Source: an uncultured Prochlorococcus sp.
GTDB lineage: Bacteria > Cyanobacteriota > Cyanobacteriia > PCC-6307 > Cyanobiaceae
NCBI GenBank assembly: GCA_902576415.1
Contig: CACGVZ010000006.1
Location: 1-60,110, forward strand
Length of the DNA: 60,110 nucleotides
Direction: 5' to 3'
Under the pieces are notes generated by a model that was not told where the DNA came from, did not search any database, and saw nothing but the letters and a program-made list of their open reading frames with translations. A program made the position numbers and the translations under genes. Positions 5,569 through 14,901 of this stretch are shown piece after piece (the first letter of the stretch is position 1; each line of letters begins with the position of its first letter).

Positions 5569-5609
5569 TGCATGCCATGCAGGTGCTCTACCAGCTGAGC
5601 TATGGCCCC
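5569..5609 (-). tRNA. tRNA-Ala(GGC) 5' half (fragment)
   Basis: The minus strand reads GGGGCCATAGCTCAGCTGG, then TAGAGCACCTGC and ATGGCATGCA. That is the 5' acceptor strand, complete D arm and the anticodon arm up to the third base of its 3' side (anticodon GGC). The rest (AACTCTCAAAAGCC) has no T arm or acceptor 3' strand. The gene was cut within the anticodon stem. No matching 3' half occurs in the window. Unlike the tRNA-Pro scars, this is a 5' remnant. Confidence 0.8.
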
Positions 5610-5628
5610 GTATAATTAGTATATAAAA

Positions 5629-6993
5629 TTAAAGAGTTTCAATATAATCAACAATCCTTTCTTTAAAAGTTAATTTATAGTTTTTAACAAAAAATTCTGA
5701 AGATTTTTTTAATTTCTCTTTAAATTCTTTTTTCTTTATATTTTCTAATAATGTCTTAATGCCATTAATTAAATTTGATCTTCCCCAAACGACAAGTATT
5801 TCCTTTATGCCCAACATTTCTTTTACATGAATATCTTCTTTATAAAGTTGAAAATGATCTGCTTCTTCTTCATCAATAGGCATAAAGCATAATGGTGCTT
5901 TACCAATAATCATAGATTCAAGAAGCATAGTTGATAAGGGAGATATTACTCCATCTACTGATTCAAGAATATCTCTTGTATCTAAATAATCAGCTTCAAA
6001 AAAGACTTTATTACCTTTTGGGATATTAAACAAATACTCTCTCATACTTAAATCGACAGAAACATTTCTAAATTTATGATTAATAAATCTCTTTGGATTT
6101 ATACCTCCTGCGCCCCAAGGATGAGGTCTGTAAATAATATTAATTGTTGTGAGTTTGCCAGAGCTGATAGCATCATCAATCATCACTAAATGAGAAAACT
6201 CATCAGTCGCTTTACTGGTTCCTGCATATAAGATTGTTAATTTATCAGGATCTAATCCGTGATTACGCAATATTTCACTTCTAGAAAATCGGGCGGGTGA
6301 TTTATAAACGTCAAATTGTGCAGCCCCAAATTCAATTATGTTTTCAGTATTCATGCGCATTAATCTCTCTGCGTGAGTTCTACTTTGCGGCCCCCAAACT
6401 AATAACTTGTAATTATTACTTACCACGGATCTTTTAGAGCAAGGATTATCCCAGCTATTCATAATAATAACCACAGGGATTTTTAATTTATTCCCGGAAT
6501 CTATTAAATCATTTATGTATACCCCCCTTAGAACGCTAGGGTGAATAATTACATCTGGATTTTCCTCTCTAAGTAAAGAATTTAATAATAAGTTGGGATT
6601 TGATTTAAGTTTCTTATTCACAAAATATGTAAACAAATTAAAAATTCCTGGAAGTCCGAGAAATCTGAAAAGAATATATGTTTTTAAGGGATTTAATTTT
6701 TTAAAGATATCCCTTTTTTGTTTTCTTTCATTTCTACTCCATCCCTTTTGAATTCTTAGTAATTCAACAAAAAATCTCATGCTCCATAATGACTCTCTTG
6801 AGTTGCAAACAGGAAGATTTCTTATCATTGAGGGACATAAGTTTAAATCTTCAATTTTTAGTTCTCCTAATCTTTTATGTCCAAAAGGTAAAACATATTT
6901 GACCTCATGCTTTGAAGATAATATAGAAAATGCACCACTATCTATAAAATGCCTAATTATTGAATTATGCTCTATAAAAATTAAGATTTTCAT
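5629..6993 (-). CDS. GT-B-like surface-carbohydrate transferase
   Basis: The protein has 454 residues. The N-terminal Rossmann-like half begins MKILIFIEHNSIIRHFID. The C-terminal half has the nucleotide-sugar pattern LTILYAGTS (~252-260), IIYRPHPWGAGG (~286-297) and ISPLSTMLLESMIIGKAP (~350-367). It recalls the CDP-glycerol glycerophosphotransferase/capsule transferase superfamily. The acceptor and donor are unknown. Its start overlaps neuA by 4 bp and it is the last gene of the minus-strand nonulosonate operon, so it is a good candidate for transferring the CMP-sugar made by that operon. That is inference from position. Confidence 0.6.
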   Translation of the reverse strand: MKILIFIEHNSIIRHFIDSGAFSILSSKHEVKYVLPFGHKRLGELKIEDLNLCPSMIRNLPVCNSRESLWSMRFFVELLRIQKGWSRNERKQKRDIFKKLNPLKTYILFRFLGLPGIFNLFTYFVNKKLKSNPNLLLNSLLREENPDVIIHPSVLRGVYINDLIDSGNKLKIPVVIIMNSWDNPCSKRSVVSNNYKLLVWGPQSRTHAERLMRMNTENIIEFGAAQFDVYKSPARFSRSEILRNHGLDPDKLTILYAGTSKATDEFSHLVMIDDAISSGKLTTINIIYRPHPWGAGGINPKRFINHKFRNVSVDLSMREYLFNIPKGNKVFFEADYLDTRDILESVDGVISPLSTMLLESMIIGKAPLCFMPIDEEEADHFQLYKEDIHVKEMLGIKEILVVWGRSNLINGIKTLLENIKKKEFKEKLKKSSEFFVKNYKLTFKERIVDYIETL

Positions 6994-7697
6994 TGTTTTT
7001 TGTAAATGTATTCAGCTATTTCAAGATCAAAAGGTTCATCTATATTTACTATTTCTCTTTCTATTAAAATGGCAAATGTTGACTCATCGAGAATTATATT
7101 TTCTTCAATTAATTTTTCTCTTGTAATTGCATAACATATTCCGTTTCTAAAATAGTAGGGAGGAATATTTTGTCTTCTACTGTATTTATCTTTTGGAGGA
7201 AGAAAAAATCCTATTTTACCATTCTCATTTATTAATAATGTTTTTTGAGGTCTATAGTGCGCAGGCACAAGACTAACTGTAGCAACACTTTTATAATTTT
7301 CTTGAATTAATTTATTCAAACAAATCTCAATATCATTTGATGTCCTCAATGGACTAGTAGGCTCCAGCAAAATAGATATATCGAACGCTTTACCAGTTTC
7401 CTTTTCAGAATATAGCCAAGCATGTTTCCACATATCAATAGATGAAGCATTATCAGTCGCAAGATTTGAAGGTCTTATAAAGGGAACTGATAATCCTGTT
7501 CTTTTACCTTCTTCAGCCATCTCTTTATCATCAGTTGATAATATTGCCATATCAATCCAAGGTAGTGATTTGCAAATATCAGCAGCATGATGAATTAAAG
7601 ATTTGCCACAGATCTTTTTTAAATTTTTTCTTGGAATTGCTTTACTGCCCCCTCTGGCTGGTATAACCGCAAGGATTCTTTTATCAAATAGTGTCAT
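6990..7697 (-). CDS. neuA: CMP-nonulosonate (acylneuraminate) cytidylyltransferase
   Basis: A 235-residue NeuA-family enzyme that joins CTP and a nine-carbon keto-sugar acid to give the CMP-activated donor in the cytosol. The CTP-binding motif is IPARGGSKAIPRKNL (12-26), with LSTDD (53-57), LEPTSPLRT (111-119) and the acidic metal-binding C-terminal IDEPFDLEIAEY. Length fits the single-domain family. The start ATG lies 33 bp after the upstream methyltransferase stop. The substrate could be neuraminic or legionaminic acid; sequence alone does not decide. A second CMP-transferase (pseF) sits at 29757. Confidence 0.88.
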   Translation of the reverse strand: MTLFDKRILAVIPARGGSKAIPRKNLKKICGKSLIHHAADICKSLPWIDMAILSTDDKEMAEEGKRTGLSVPFIRPSNLATDNASSIDMWKHAWLYSEKETGKAFDISILLEPTSPLRTSNDIEICLNKLIQENYKSVATVSLVPAHYRPQKTLLINENGKIGFFLPPKDKYSRRQNIPPYYFRNGICYAITREKLIEENIILDESTFAILIEREIVNIDEPFDLEIAEYIYKKQ

Positions 7698-7730
7698 TTT
7701 TTAGAAGAAATTTTTTCATAAATTTGTAAA

Positions 7731-8528
7731 TTATTTGATCCTTGCAAGTACAGAATACGCTATGGGGAATGCTGTAAATTCCCTTGATTTATTTTCGTAA
7801 TTTTTTTCAATTGTTGATTTATACTTATTTTTAATGATTTTATTTAATCCATTAATTTCCAATAATAATTCTGATGGGAGATCATATTGAACAACTTGGT
7901 CCATAGTATAGATAAGCGCTTCTACAGGAGATTTAGATGAATTAATTTCAATTATCTCAAATTGACTTTTTTCCAATGCATAAATAATTCCATTCCTAGT
8001 AAACCTAAAGAAGTCATCTGGCCGCTGATGATCCTCTCTTAAAGTTGCATCAAAGATATATATGTGACCTTTCTCATTTAATAGTGATTTACAATCATCA
8101 ATTAATTGGAACGGGTTAGGATGATGATGTAGAACATTTGGAATGAAAAAGTAATCATACTTTTTTCCGTTATTTTTTAATTCACTCAAATTCTCAGCTG
8201 TTACAGAAACTTGAGACTTTTTTATATTTTTCCTGGTTATTGGTAGAGAATCCAATTTATCTAGTTGATAGCTTTGTCTATATTTCGATTGAGAATTAGG
8301 AGGTATATAATCAAAAATATCTAAACTTAAGTGTTGAAATAGACTTGAAAAGATTGAAAAGCCGTCGTAGATGTAACATCTTTCCAATAAACCAATTTTA
8401 TCTTTTTTATTAATATTTCTGATAATTTTGTTCATGTGATTGAACATAAGTCGATAATGTGGCCATCTTTCTGTATCAAAAAGATTTTTAGTTAATTCAT
8501 CTATTATTAACTTCGTATTATTTCTCAT
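7731..8528 (-). CDS. Class I SAM methyltransferase (type 11/23)
   Basis: A 265-residue protein with a degenerate methyltransferase fold. It shows YDYFFIPNVLHHHPNPFQ (motif II/III region ~125-140), LLNEKGHIYIFDATLRED (~148-165) and FFRFTRNGIIYALEKSQF, a pattern I associate with methyltransferases of polysaccharide clusters. The glycine-rich SAM loop is weak (GFSIFSSLFQHLSLDIFDYI), so binding should be tested. Between neuA and neuC in the same operon, it plausibly methylates the nonulosonate or the glycan end. Confidence 0.6.
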   Translation of the reverse strand: MRNNTKLIIDELTKNLFDTERWPHYRLMFNHMNKIIRNINKKDKIGLLERCYIYDGFSIFSSLFQHLSLDIFDYIPPNSQSKYRQSYQLDKLDSLPITRKNIKKSQVSVTAENLSELKNNGKKYDYFFIPNVLHHHPNPFQLIDDCKSLLNEKGHIYIFDATLREDHQRPDDFFRFTRNGIIYALEKSQFEIIEINSSKSPVEALIYTMDQVVQYDLPSELLLEINGLNKIIKNKYKSTIEKNYENKSREFTAFPIAYSVLARIK

Positions 8529-8638
8529 AATTAACTTAAGTTTTAAATTATCTTTAGAGTTTTAATATCTTAACATTGAAGAAAAAAAAGACTCTTATCA
8601 AAGCTTAACTTTTCAACTTAAAAATAAATTCAAAAAAA

Positions 8639-9793
8639 CTAAAAATGTAGTTTCTTCTGAATTTTAAGCTTAGAAGTAGCTAATATTTCTGCAATTAATT
8701 TTCCAGTATTACCTCTACCAAAAATATCAGATCGTTCATACTTTCCATGACTTATTTGGATTTTTATTGCATTCTGGATTTCTTCATTTTTATAATCAAC
8801 GTGAATTACATTTTTCCCGCATTCTCTACCATTTTGTCTAGTTCCGATATTAACTGCAGGTACTCCTAAAAAAGCACCCTCCCTTATAGCAGAACTAGAG
8901 TTGCCTATTTGACAAAGGCAATTTGCAATTAATTTGATAAAGTCTTCAGGGGAAAAGTTTTTATAAAAATGAATGTATTTAGGTTTCTCTCTTTCCCTAA
9001 ATATCCTTATACCCTTTGAGACATCATCTGAACCGGCATCAATATTGGGCCATAACCAAACTACTTGCATATTTATTGAAGAAACCGCTTTTATAGTTTC
9101 TTTAATTTGATCAAAACCTTTACCAAATTCAGTTGTTACTGGGTGTTGCAAAACTACTAAATAAGGTTTATTAGGGTCTATATCTGGACCTACACCCTTG
9201 TATCTTTTAAAAAAATCTGCATCGATTGATAAGTCTGTGTTAGCAGCAATGTCCATGGCTGGACAACCTGTCATATAAATAGTTGCAGGATCTTCTCCTA
9301 ATCTTATGAGATTATTTTTGGCTAATTTTGTTGAAGGAAAATGTATATGAGCAAGCTTGGTTATAGCATGTCGAACACTTTCATCAATAGAACCTGTGAC
9401 TTCTCCTCCCTGGGTATGAGCTAATGGAATATTCATATATGAAGCTGCTACTGCGGTAGCAAGTGTTTCATATCTATCGGCAACTGTAAGTACTACATCA
9501 GGTTGGAGGTTCTCGAAAATTGTTGAAAGTTCAATTATCGCTAATCCTGTTGATTTTGCCATAGTAGTTGGGTTTTCCCCTTCTATCACTGAATAAACAA
9601 TATTAGTAATTGATAATCCATCGTTTTCAATGATTTCCCTAATATCACCAAATCTCTGTAAAACAGCAGAAGCTCCAACAACAAGTTGCAAATTTATTTC
9701 TGGATGAGATTGCAAAGCTAATAAAACAGTTTTAATTCTGCCATAATTAGCTCTGCTATTTACTATGATGCAAATCTTACGCTTATTTTTCAT
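8639..9793 (-). CDS. neuC: UDP-GlcNAc 2-epimerase, hydrolysing (NeuC/LegG type)
   Basis: A 384-residue enzyme of the WecB/NeuC superfamily. It shows SRANYGRIKTVLLAL (13-27), TVADRYETLATAV (103-115), the HTQGGEVTGSIDESVRHAI core (126-144) with HIHFPS, and the C-terminal UDP site GNSSSAIREGAFLGVP. The hydrolysing branch releases UDP and gives ManNAc (NeuC) or 2,4-diacetamido-6-deoxymannose (LegG), the substrate of the NeuB-type synthase encoded 10 bp upstream. The alternative is a non-hydrolysing WecB, but the HTxGG...DExxRHxI signature and the context favour NeuC. Confidence 0.88.
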   Translation of the reverse strand: MKNKRKICIIVNSRANYGRIKTVLLALQSHPEINLQLVVGASAVLQRFGDIREIIENDGLSITNIVYSVIEGENPTTMAKSTGLAIIELSTIFENLQPDVVLTVADRYETLATAVAASYMNIPLAHTQGGEVTGSIDESVRHAITKLAHIHFPSTKLAKNNLIRLGEDPATIYMTGCPAMDIAANTDLSIDADFFKRYKGVGPDIDPNKPYLVVLQHPVTTEFGKGFDQIKETIKAVSSINMQVVWLWPNIDAGSDDVSKGIRIFREREKPKYIHFYKNFSPEDFIKLIANCLCQIGNSSSAIREGAFLGVPAVNIGTRQNGRECGKNVIHVDYKNEEIQNAIKIQISHGKYERSDIFGRGNTGKLIAEILATSKLKIQKKLHF

Positions 9794-9803
9794 ATTTTTT
9801 TAA

Positions 9804-10847
9804 TTACGAGTTATCTTCTAGATCTTCATATCTTAAGATTCGATTTGAGTGGACTGCAACTTTTAGACGTTTGCCTAATACTTTATTAATATCATCAGAA
9901 CTAATCCCCCCCCCTGGTTTTTTTTGAGTAAGCATATCTTTTGTAAGAATTGTACCTGCAGGTAGATTGTTTATTGGACTTAAACTTTTGGTGAATAACG
10001 ACTTCGTTTTTTCTAATTTTTTTGATAATTTATCTTTATTAACTGGACTACTTCTCATTCTTTTGAATGCTTTATTTGCTTCACATATCATTGATAATTC
10101 AGAGAGATTAAGGGAGGAAGAGGAATCTGGACCATACATAGCACGATCAAAGTTCACATGTACCTCTAAAAAGTCGGCTTGATTAGCTATGGCTGCTATT
10201 GAAGGCCAAGGACTTCCAGAATGATCTGATAAACCATTTGGAATATTAAATCGCTTCTTTATTTCTTCCAAAATATTTAATCCCACATCCTCTAATGATG
10301 TTGGATAATTTGATGTGCATTGAAATAATGCGATTTCTGCACCTTTCTTTTTAGTATGATTCAAAACTTTTTCGATATCACTCCAATTACTCATTCCGCT
10401 GCTTAACAGAATAGGTCCACCCAATTCAATAATTAAATTAATAAGAGGCAGATTAAATACTTCTCCAGAACCTATTTTCCATGCAGCCATTCCAATCTCA
10501 GCTAATAATCTTGCTGCTTCAAGAGAAAAAGGACTACTTAAAAAAATCAAGTTTTTTTCATTTGCGTGCCTTGATAATTCAAACCATTGACTCTGTGTAA
10601 ATTCCATCCTTTTCCAATATTCCCATCTGTTTTTATATTGGCTACTCATTGGAATTCTAAATTCTTCATCTAAAGTGGATTCTGCATTCGCAATATGAGT
10701 CTGAAATTTAATAGCATTTGCTCCAGTTTTAGCAACAGCATCAATAAATGAATGTGCTAGACCAAGAGATCCATCATGAGCTTGCGCTACTTCTGCGATT
10801 ATAAAAGTTTCATCGTTATCTGCTGTATCGAAATCTTTAATTTTCAT
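9804..10847 (-). CDS. neuB: Sialic/legionaminic-acid-type synthase with C-terminal SAF domain
   Basis: The protein has 347 residues. A TIM-barrel synthase domain (residues ~15-265) condenses phosphoenolpyruvate with a six-carbon amino sugar to make the nine-carbon acid. It shows IIAEVAQAHDGSLGLAH, NAIKFQTH, WKIGSGE, SSGMSN and the metal-binding histidines His209 (LSDHSG) and His230 (EVH). The SAF/antifreeze-like domain begins near 290 and contains KKPGGGIS. The AQAHDGS variant and EVHVNFD in place of EKHF show it is divergent from the pseI product at 26344. The coding strand carries G9 (9906-9914) at the PGGG codons. Confidence 0.85.
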   Translation of the reverse strand: MKIKDFDTADNDETFIIAEVAQAHDGSLGLAHSFIDAVAKTGANAIKFQTHIANAESTLDEEFRIPMSSQYKNRWEYWKRMEFTQSQWFELSRHANEKNLIFLSSPFSLEAARLLAEIGMAAWKIGSGEVFNLPLINLIIELGGPILLSSGMSNWSDIEKVLNHTKKKGAEIALFQCTSNYPTSLEDVGLNILEEIKKRFNIPNGLSDHSGSPWPSIAAIANQADFLEVHVNFDRAMYGPDSSSSLNLSELSMICEANKAFKRMRSSPVNKDKLSKKLEKTKSLFTKSLSPINNLPAGTILTKDMLTQKKPGGGISSDDINKVLGKRLKVAVHSNRILRYEDLEDNS

Positions 10848-10894
10848 ATTGATACTAAAAAATTTCTATTATGGAACTCATTATTTCATAGTTT

Positions 10895-12661
10895 CTATTT
10901 TAAGAAAATATTTTTCCCTTTTTGAGTTAGTAATATTTCTAGATCTTTAAGTTCTAGAAGGGGATTTTCGATTAATCTTATAAGTATTTCTAAACAAACA
11001 ATAGTAAATCTTGTATTCTGTTTGAAATCTTTAAAGTTACTCAAGACATTAATTCGGTTAATAATTTTGAATGAGTCTAAATTCCAATTATCCGTATAAG
11101 ATAATAACCTTGAAAAATTCCTAGTACCCTCTTTGTGGTTAGAGAAAATATTACCAATCTTTTCTAAAGATAATATTTTGAATATGTGTTTCCCCTCATT
11201 TGATTTATTAAATTTCCAAATAAGTGGAACATTTAAAGCCAATTTTAGAAAATGAATATCTACAAAAGGGTTTCTTAATTCAACAGACTCATTCATAGAG
11301 AAAAGATCTGAGCTAGGTAAATTACATCTTTGTAAAAATTCCAGAGTATCTTGAAAAAGGAAGGATTGAGTATATGCTTCTTGATTACTCATGAATTCAG
11401 ACAAATTATCTTCAATAATTTTTCTTTTATTAATAAGTTTAAGATTATCTTCTTCAGAATATTCTGCCAATAATGGCTCTCCTTCAAGAATCTTATGTAT
11501 TTGCGTCCCTTTTTCTTTATTTAAAAAATCTTTGTGCGAATCATATCCCATCATTGATTCATCAATGCCATCTCCTCCTAAAATTACTTTGACACCATTA
11601 ATATTGGCTAATCTAGAGAGCGATCTCATAGCTGGAGTCCCACCCCATTTTGGGATTGTTAAATTTATTTTTATAAATTCAAATAATTCAAGGAAATAAA
11701 TTTTTGGTGATATTACTTTAAAAAAAATGTCAGAGGGAAATTTTTTCATGAGTTTAGGTATTACTTCAAGAGGTATTTCTTCAACTCCTGGACATAATTT
11801 AGTGAAACAAGATATGGATTTAATTTCTCTTGAATAATTTAAAATCAATGAAGAATCAAAACCACCACTTAAAAAAATACCTAAATTTGATTTTGTATCT
11901 GAATGTATAGCGATAGTTTCTTTGATTGCATTGTCTAAATTTTGTTTTGGATCCTTTTTATTTTTACTATAGATTTGCTTATCAATAATTGATTGAAAGT
12001 TGAAATATTCATATGACTTATTATGAAGATTTTTGTCTATCTCTAAGATCTCTCCTGCGGCCAACCCACTTATTGAATTGTAAAAAGAAAAAGTTGAACA
12101 TGGTTTACCTTGTTTACTTACAACATGTAAAATTTTCGAATAATCTAGTTCATTATTAAATACTCCTACTAAAGACTTGATTGTTGATGACAAAGCTATA
12201 GTATTTCTATCTTTATAAATCCAAATTGGTTTTTGACCAAAATGATCCCTTGCTACAAATACTTTTTCTTTCTTAAGATCATAATAAATTATTGCAAACA
12301 TCCCTCTGAGCATTTTTATTGTTTTATGAAATCCAAAAACTTCAATCGATTTGAATAAAACATCAGTATCCGAAAAATCCTTATTAGGTTTGAAATTTAA
12401 CTTCTTAGCAATAGATTTATAATTATAAATTTCACCATTAAATATCATATAGGCTGTTTTTAGGTTATTAGAAATAGGTTGATGTCCTTCTTTTGGCGAA
12501 GTAATAGATAATCTAGTATGTACCATCATCCAATTCTTTTTTATTATACTTTTTTGCTCATCGGGACCTCTTTCCTTATGAATATTAAAAATAATATCTG
12601 CGGTGGATTCTGCAAACAAATTCTTATTCGCTAAAGATTTTACAAAGAAAATTCCGCACAT
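10895..12661 (-). CDS. asnB: AsnB-type glutamine amidotransferase/ATP-PPi ligase
   Basis: A 588-residue class II amidotransferase. Cys2 (CGIFF) is the glutaminase nucleophile, with RGPDEQ, MVHTRLSI, FNGEIYNY (~74-81), and RDHFGQKP (138-145). The synthetase domain has the PPi loop SGGFDSS (265-271) and GGDGIDESMMGYDSH (~358). It is asparagine-synthetase-like. In surface-glycan clusters such proteins often amidate sugar carboxylates and do not make free Asn. Here it is sandwiched between a methyltransferase (1-bp gap) and neuB, so amidation of a uronate or nonulosonate is plausible. True asparagine synthesis is the alternative. Confidence 0.75.
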   Translation of the reverse strand: MCGIFFVKSLANKNLFAESTADIIFNIHKERGPDEQKSIIKKNWMMVHTRLSITSPKEGHQPISNNLKTAYMIFNGEIYNYKSIAKKLNFKPNKDFSDTDVLFKSIEVFGFHKTIKMLRGMFAIIYYDLKKEKVFVARDHFGQKPIWIYKDRNTIALSSTIKSLVGVFNNELDYSKILHVVSKQGKPCSTFSFYNSISGLAAGEILEIDKNLHNKSYEYFNFQSIIDKQIYSKNKKDPKQNLDNAIKETIAIHSDTKSNLGIFLSGGFDSSLILNYSREIKSISCFTKLCPGVEEIPLEVIPKLMKKFPSDIFFKVISPKIYFLELFEFIKINLTIPKWGGTPAMRSLSRLANINGVKVILGGDGIDESMMGYDSHKDFLNKEKGTQIHKILEGEPLLAEYSEEDNLKLINKRKIIEDNLSEFMSNQEAYTQSFLFQDTLEFLQRCNLPSSDLFSMNESVELRNPFVDIHFLKLALNVPLIWKFNKSNEGKHIFKILSLEKIGNIFSNHKEGTRNFSRLLSYTDNWNLDSFKIINRINVLSNFKDFKQNTRFTIVCLEILIRLIENPLLELKDLEILLTQKGKNIFLK

Positions 12662-12662
12662 T

Positions 12663-13706
12663 TTATTTGGTGAAAATTATATGTATTAAACCTGAGAGCA
12701 ACTCTTCTTTTGAGACATCAAATTTTTCTTTTATTTCTGAATAAATCAAATCATTATTAGAAAATAAAATATTTTGAAAACTTTCTACATGTTTTGATCT
12801 CTCATATTCAACTGATCCAAACTTCCATCCCTTTGATGCTGCAATTTCTATCATTTCTCCAATTGTATGTCTTGGGTAAGCTAGACCTTTATAAAAAAAA
12901 TCTTTGATATCTTCGCTTCTCTCTGGAAATAATTGTTTTATATATTCCTCGTATTCTAAATTATTCATTCTTAGGTGACCCCAAGGTATTCCAGTAGAGC
13001 TATATCTATGTGCGCCAAGATATGAAAAAAAAGATTTATGCTTCAAATAAAATACGGCATTATTTGATGTGGCTTTAAATGCTTTTTCAAAGATAGTGCT
13101 CCAGTCAGGAATATGTTCTATGGCTTTGCAGTATAGAAAATCATATTCATATTCCAATTCATCAAGATTATGAGCACCTATTTGAAAAAATTTATAATAA
13201 AAATTTTCATTTTTATCATTATTACCTAACTTGATTGGAGATGGTTTTCCATAAAAATGCTCGTTATTCGTTTTATTTGAGTAATTTTTAAACTCCAAAA
13301 TATTATTTTCAGAAACTACTTTTTTTAGGAAATTAATAATTTTATTAAATTCTTTATTTCGATCATGTTTTTGAAAACTGGTTTGATGTTCTCCGTCTAG
13401 AAAAGGATCACAACCATGACTATACTTTAATTTTAAAAAATAAGGTAATAATTTCGGAATTAAACCATTACCAGTTCCAATATCTAAAAAAGAAATATTA
13501 TCCGATATCTTTGTTTTATTTATCCTTTCTACCAATTGATGTACTTGTAAAATTATCCGTCCTATTTGCCTATCAGTTAATTCTCCACTTGGTTGCGATT
13601 CCCAATATTGAGTCCCCTTTGATGTAGGAGAAAGGAATGGAAATAAATATCTTTCAAAATTTGATTCTTTGATCCATTTAGATATATTTTCTTCTTTTAT
13701 TATCAT
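12663..13706 (-). CDS. SAM-dependent methyltransferase, first gene of the minus operon
   Basis: A 347-residue class I methyltransferase. The SAM loop is FLDIGTGNGLIPKLLP (~73-88), the acidic partner GCDPFLDG, and the substrate-region motif DFLYCKAIEHIPDW (~190-203). A long insertion between motif I and IV (~100-175, Lys/Asn-rich) is unusual. It begins the leftward operon that runs through asnB and neuBCA. The substrate is unknown; a polysaccharide hydroxyl is likely from context. Confidence 0.7.
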   Translation of the reverse strand: MIIKEENISKWIKESNFERYLFPFLSPTSKGTQYWESQPSGELTDRQIGRIILQVHQLVERINKTKISDNISFLDIGTGNGLIPKLLPYFLKLKYSHGCDPFLDGEHQTSFQKHDRNKEFNKIINFLKKVVSENNILEFKNYSNKTNNEHFYGKPSPIKLGNNDKNENFYYKFFQIGAHNLDELEYEYDFLYCKAIEHIPDWSTIFEKAFKATSNNAVFYLKHKSFFSYLGAHRYSSTGIPWGHLRMNNLEYEEYIKQLFPERSEDIKDFFYKGLAYPRHTIGEMIEIAASKGWKFGSVEYERSKHVESFQNILFSNNDLIYSEIKEKFDVSKEELLSGLIHIIFTK

Positions 13707-13818
13707 AAAAATTATCTAATCTGTTTATATAGTATGACTCTAATTAGTGAATTAAATATAACCAAAGAAATATAATTATTAAATGTTAAAATCATAATAA
13801 CCTAAAAACTTAATTAAA
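13707..13818. promoter_or_regulatory. Divergent promoter region between two long operons
   Basis: A 112-bp gap separates outward-facing operons. On the plus strand TATAAT at 13771-13776 could drive the CmoA-like gene with a ~35-nt leader. On the minus strand TACTATATAAAC near 13724-13735 could be a -10 region for the neu operon. No -35 is obvious, as is usual for picocyanobacterial promoters. Confidence 0.35.
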
Positions 13819-14550
13819 TTGATTGATAAATCAAAATCTGTGGGGGATAATATTGAAGCTATTAGAGCTTCATGGAATTTTCATGGTGAAACTGCATTGA
13901 ATTTTGATGATCATGTTTCAAAATCAGTTCCTGGCTATAATGAAGGGCACGAAATCATACTAAGTTTATCCGATTATTTTGTAACCAAGAATAATTCTTA
14001 TATTGTTGATATTGGATCATCTACAGGAAGCTTAATTAAGAAATTATCTGAGAGGCATTCTAATAAAAAACTCAATCTAATAGGTATAGACTCAGTTAAT
14101 GAAATGTGTGAAATCGCAAAAAAAAAGAATTTCAATAAGGAACATAATGTAAAGTTTGAAAGTTTCGATTTTCTTGAATTTGAATTAACTAATCCAATAT
14201 CTATTTTTATTTCCTATTACACAATGCAATTTGTTCATTCCTCCACAAGGCAGCAATTCATTGATAAGATTTTCAATTCTCTTGAGTGGGGTGGAGCCTT
14301 ATTTTTATTTGAGAAAATAAGATCTCCTGATGCACGTTTTCAAGATTATATGACTCAAGTTTATAATGATTTTAAGATTAGAAATGGCTATAAAATTGAA
14401 GAAATTTATAAAAAATCTGAGTCTATTAGAGGTATTCTTGAGCCTTTTTCAGAACAAGGTAATATTGATCTTTTTAAAAGAGCAGGTTTCAAAGATTTTA
14501 CAACTATTTACCATAATATTTGTTTTAGGGGATGGCTACTAATTAAATAA
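13819..14550 (+). CDS. CmoA-like SAM methyltransferase in a glycan cluster
   Basis: The protein has 243 residues. SAM loop VDIGSSTGSLIKKL (~58-71), partner LIGIDSVNEMCEIA, YTMQFVHSSTRQQFIDKIF, WGGALFLFEKI, then NGYKIEEIYKKSESIRG and a C-terminal AGF segment. This order closely follows CmoA, the tRNA (cmo5U34) carboxy-SAM enzyme. CmoA homologues are also found in natural-product and sugar clusters, and the location here points to that. It starts with TTG (13819). The next candidate is GTG 27 bp on, and no clear Shine-Dalgarno is visible. It opens the rightward 24-kb run. Confidence 0.65.
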   Translation: MIDKSKSVGDNIEAIRASWNFHGETALNFDDHVSKSVPGYNEGHEIILSLSDYFVTKNNSYIVDIGSSTGSLIKKLSERHSNKKLNLIGIDSVNEMCEIAKKKNFNKEHNVKFESFDFLEFELTNPISIFISYYTMQFVHSSTRQQFIDKIFNSLEWGGALFLFEKIRSPDARFQDYMTQVYNDFKIRNGYKIEEIYKKSESIRGILEPFSEQGNIDLFKRAGFKDFTTIYHNICFRGWLLIK

Positions 14551-14901
14551 GAAAAATCTTCTAAAAATTATAATTATATTGCATGTAATTTGTATATAAA
14601 TAATGTTTTTATAGATACTTTCTGTACACAAGAAAAAAGTTTTTTACGATTCTAAAAATAATTTTTATCAAATTAATTAATATAGTAGAGAATTAAATAT
14701 AAAATAATAACCATGAAATTTTATTTAAAAAGTTAATAATTATAGAAGTTTTCAATTTATTTAATTTCTAGTTAGTTTGAAATATCTTTACTATTAAATT
14801 AGTAATATTAAACCTCGCTATAAATTAATGTTTTTGTAAACTAGAACCACTAATAAATAGCAAATAAATTATAATGAAGTTAGGTTAGTGAGATTCTCAT
14901 A
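14551..14901. other. Gene-free A+T-rich gap
   Basis: These 351 bp have extreme A+T content and no ORF of note. I see no tRNA, strong hairpin with a T run or repeat. TATAAT-like hexamers are abundant, so a promoter for the following gene cannot be singled out. Confidence 0.5.
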
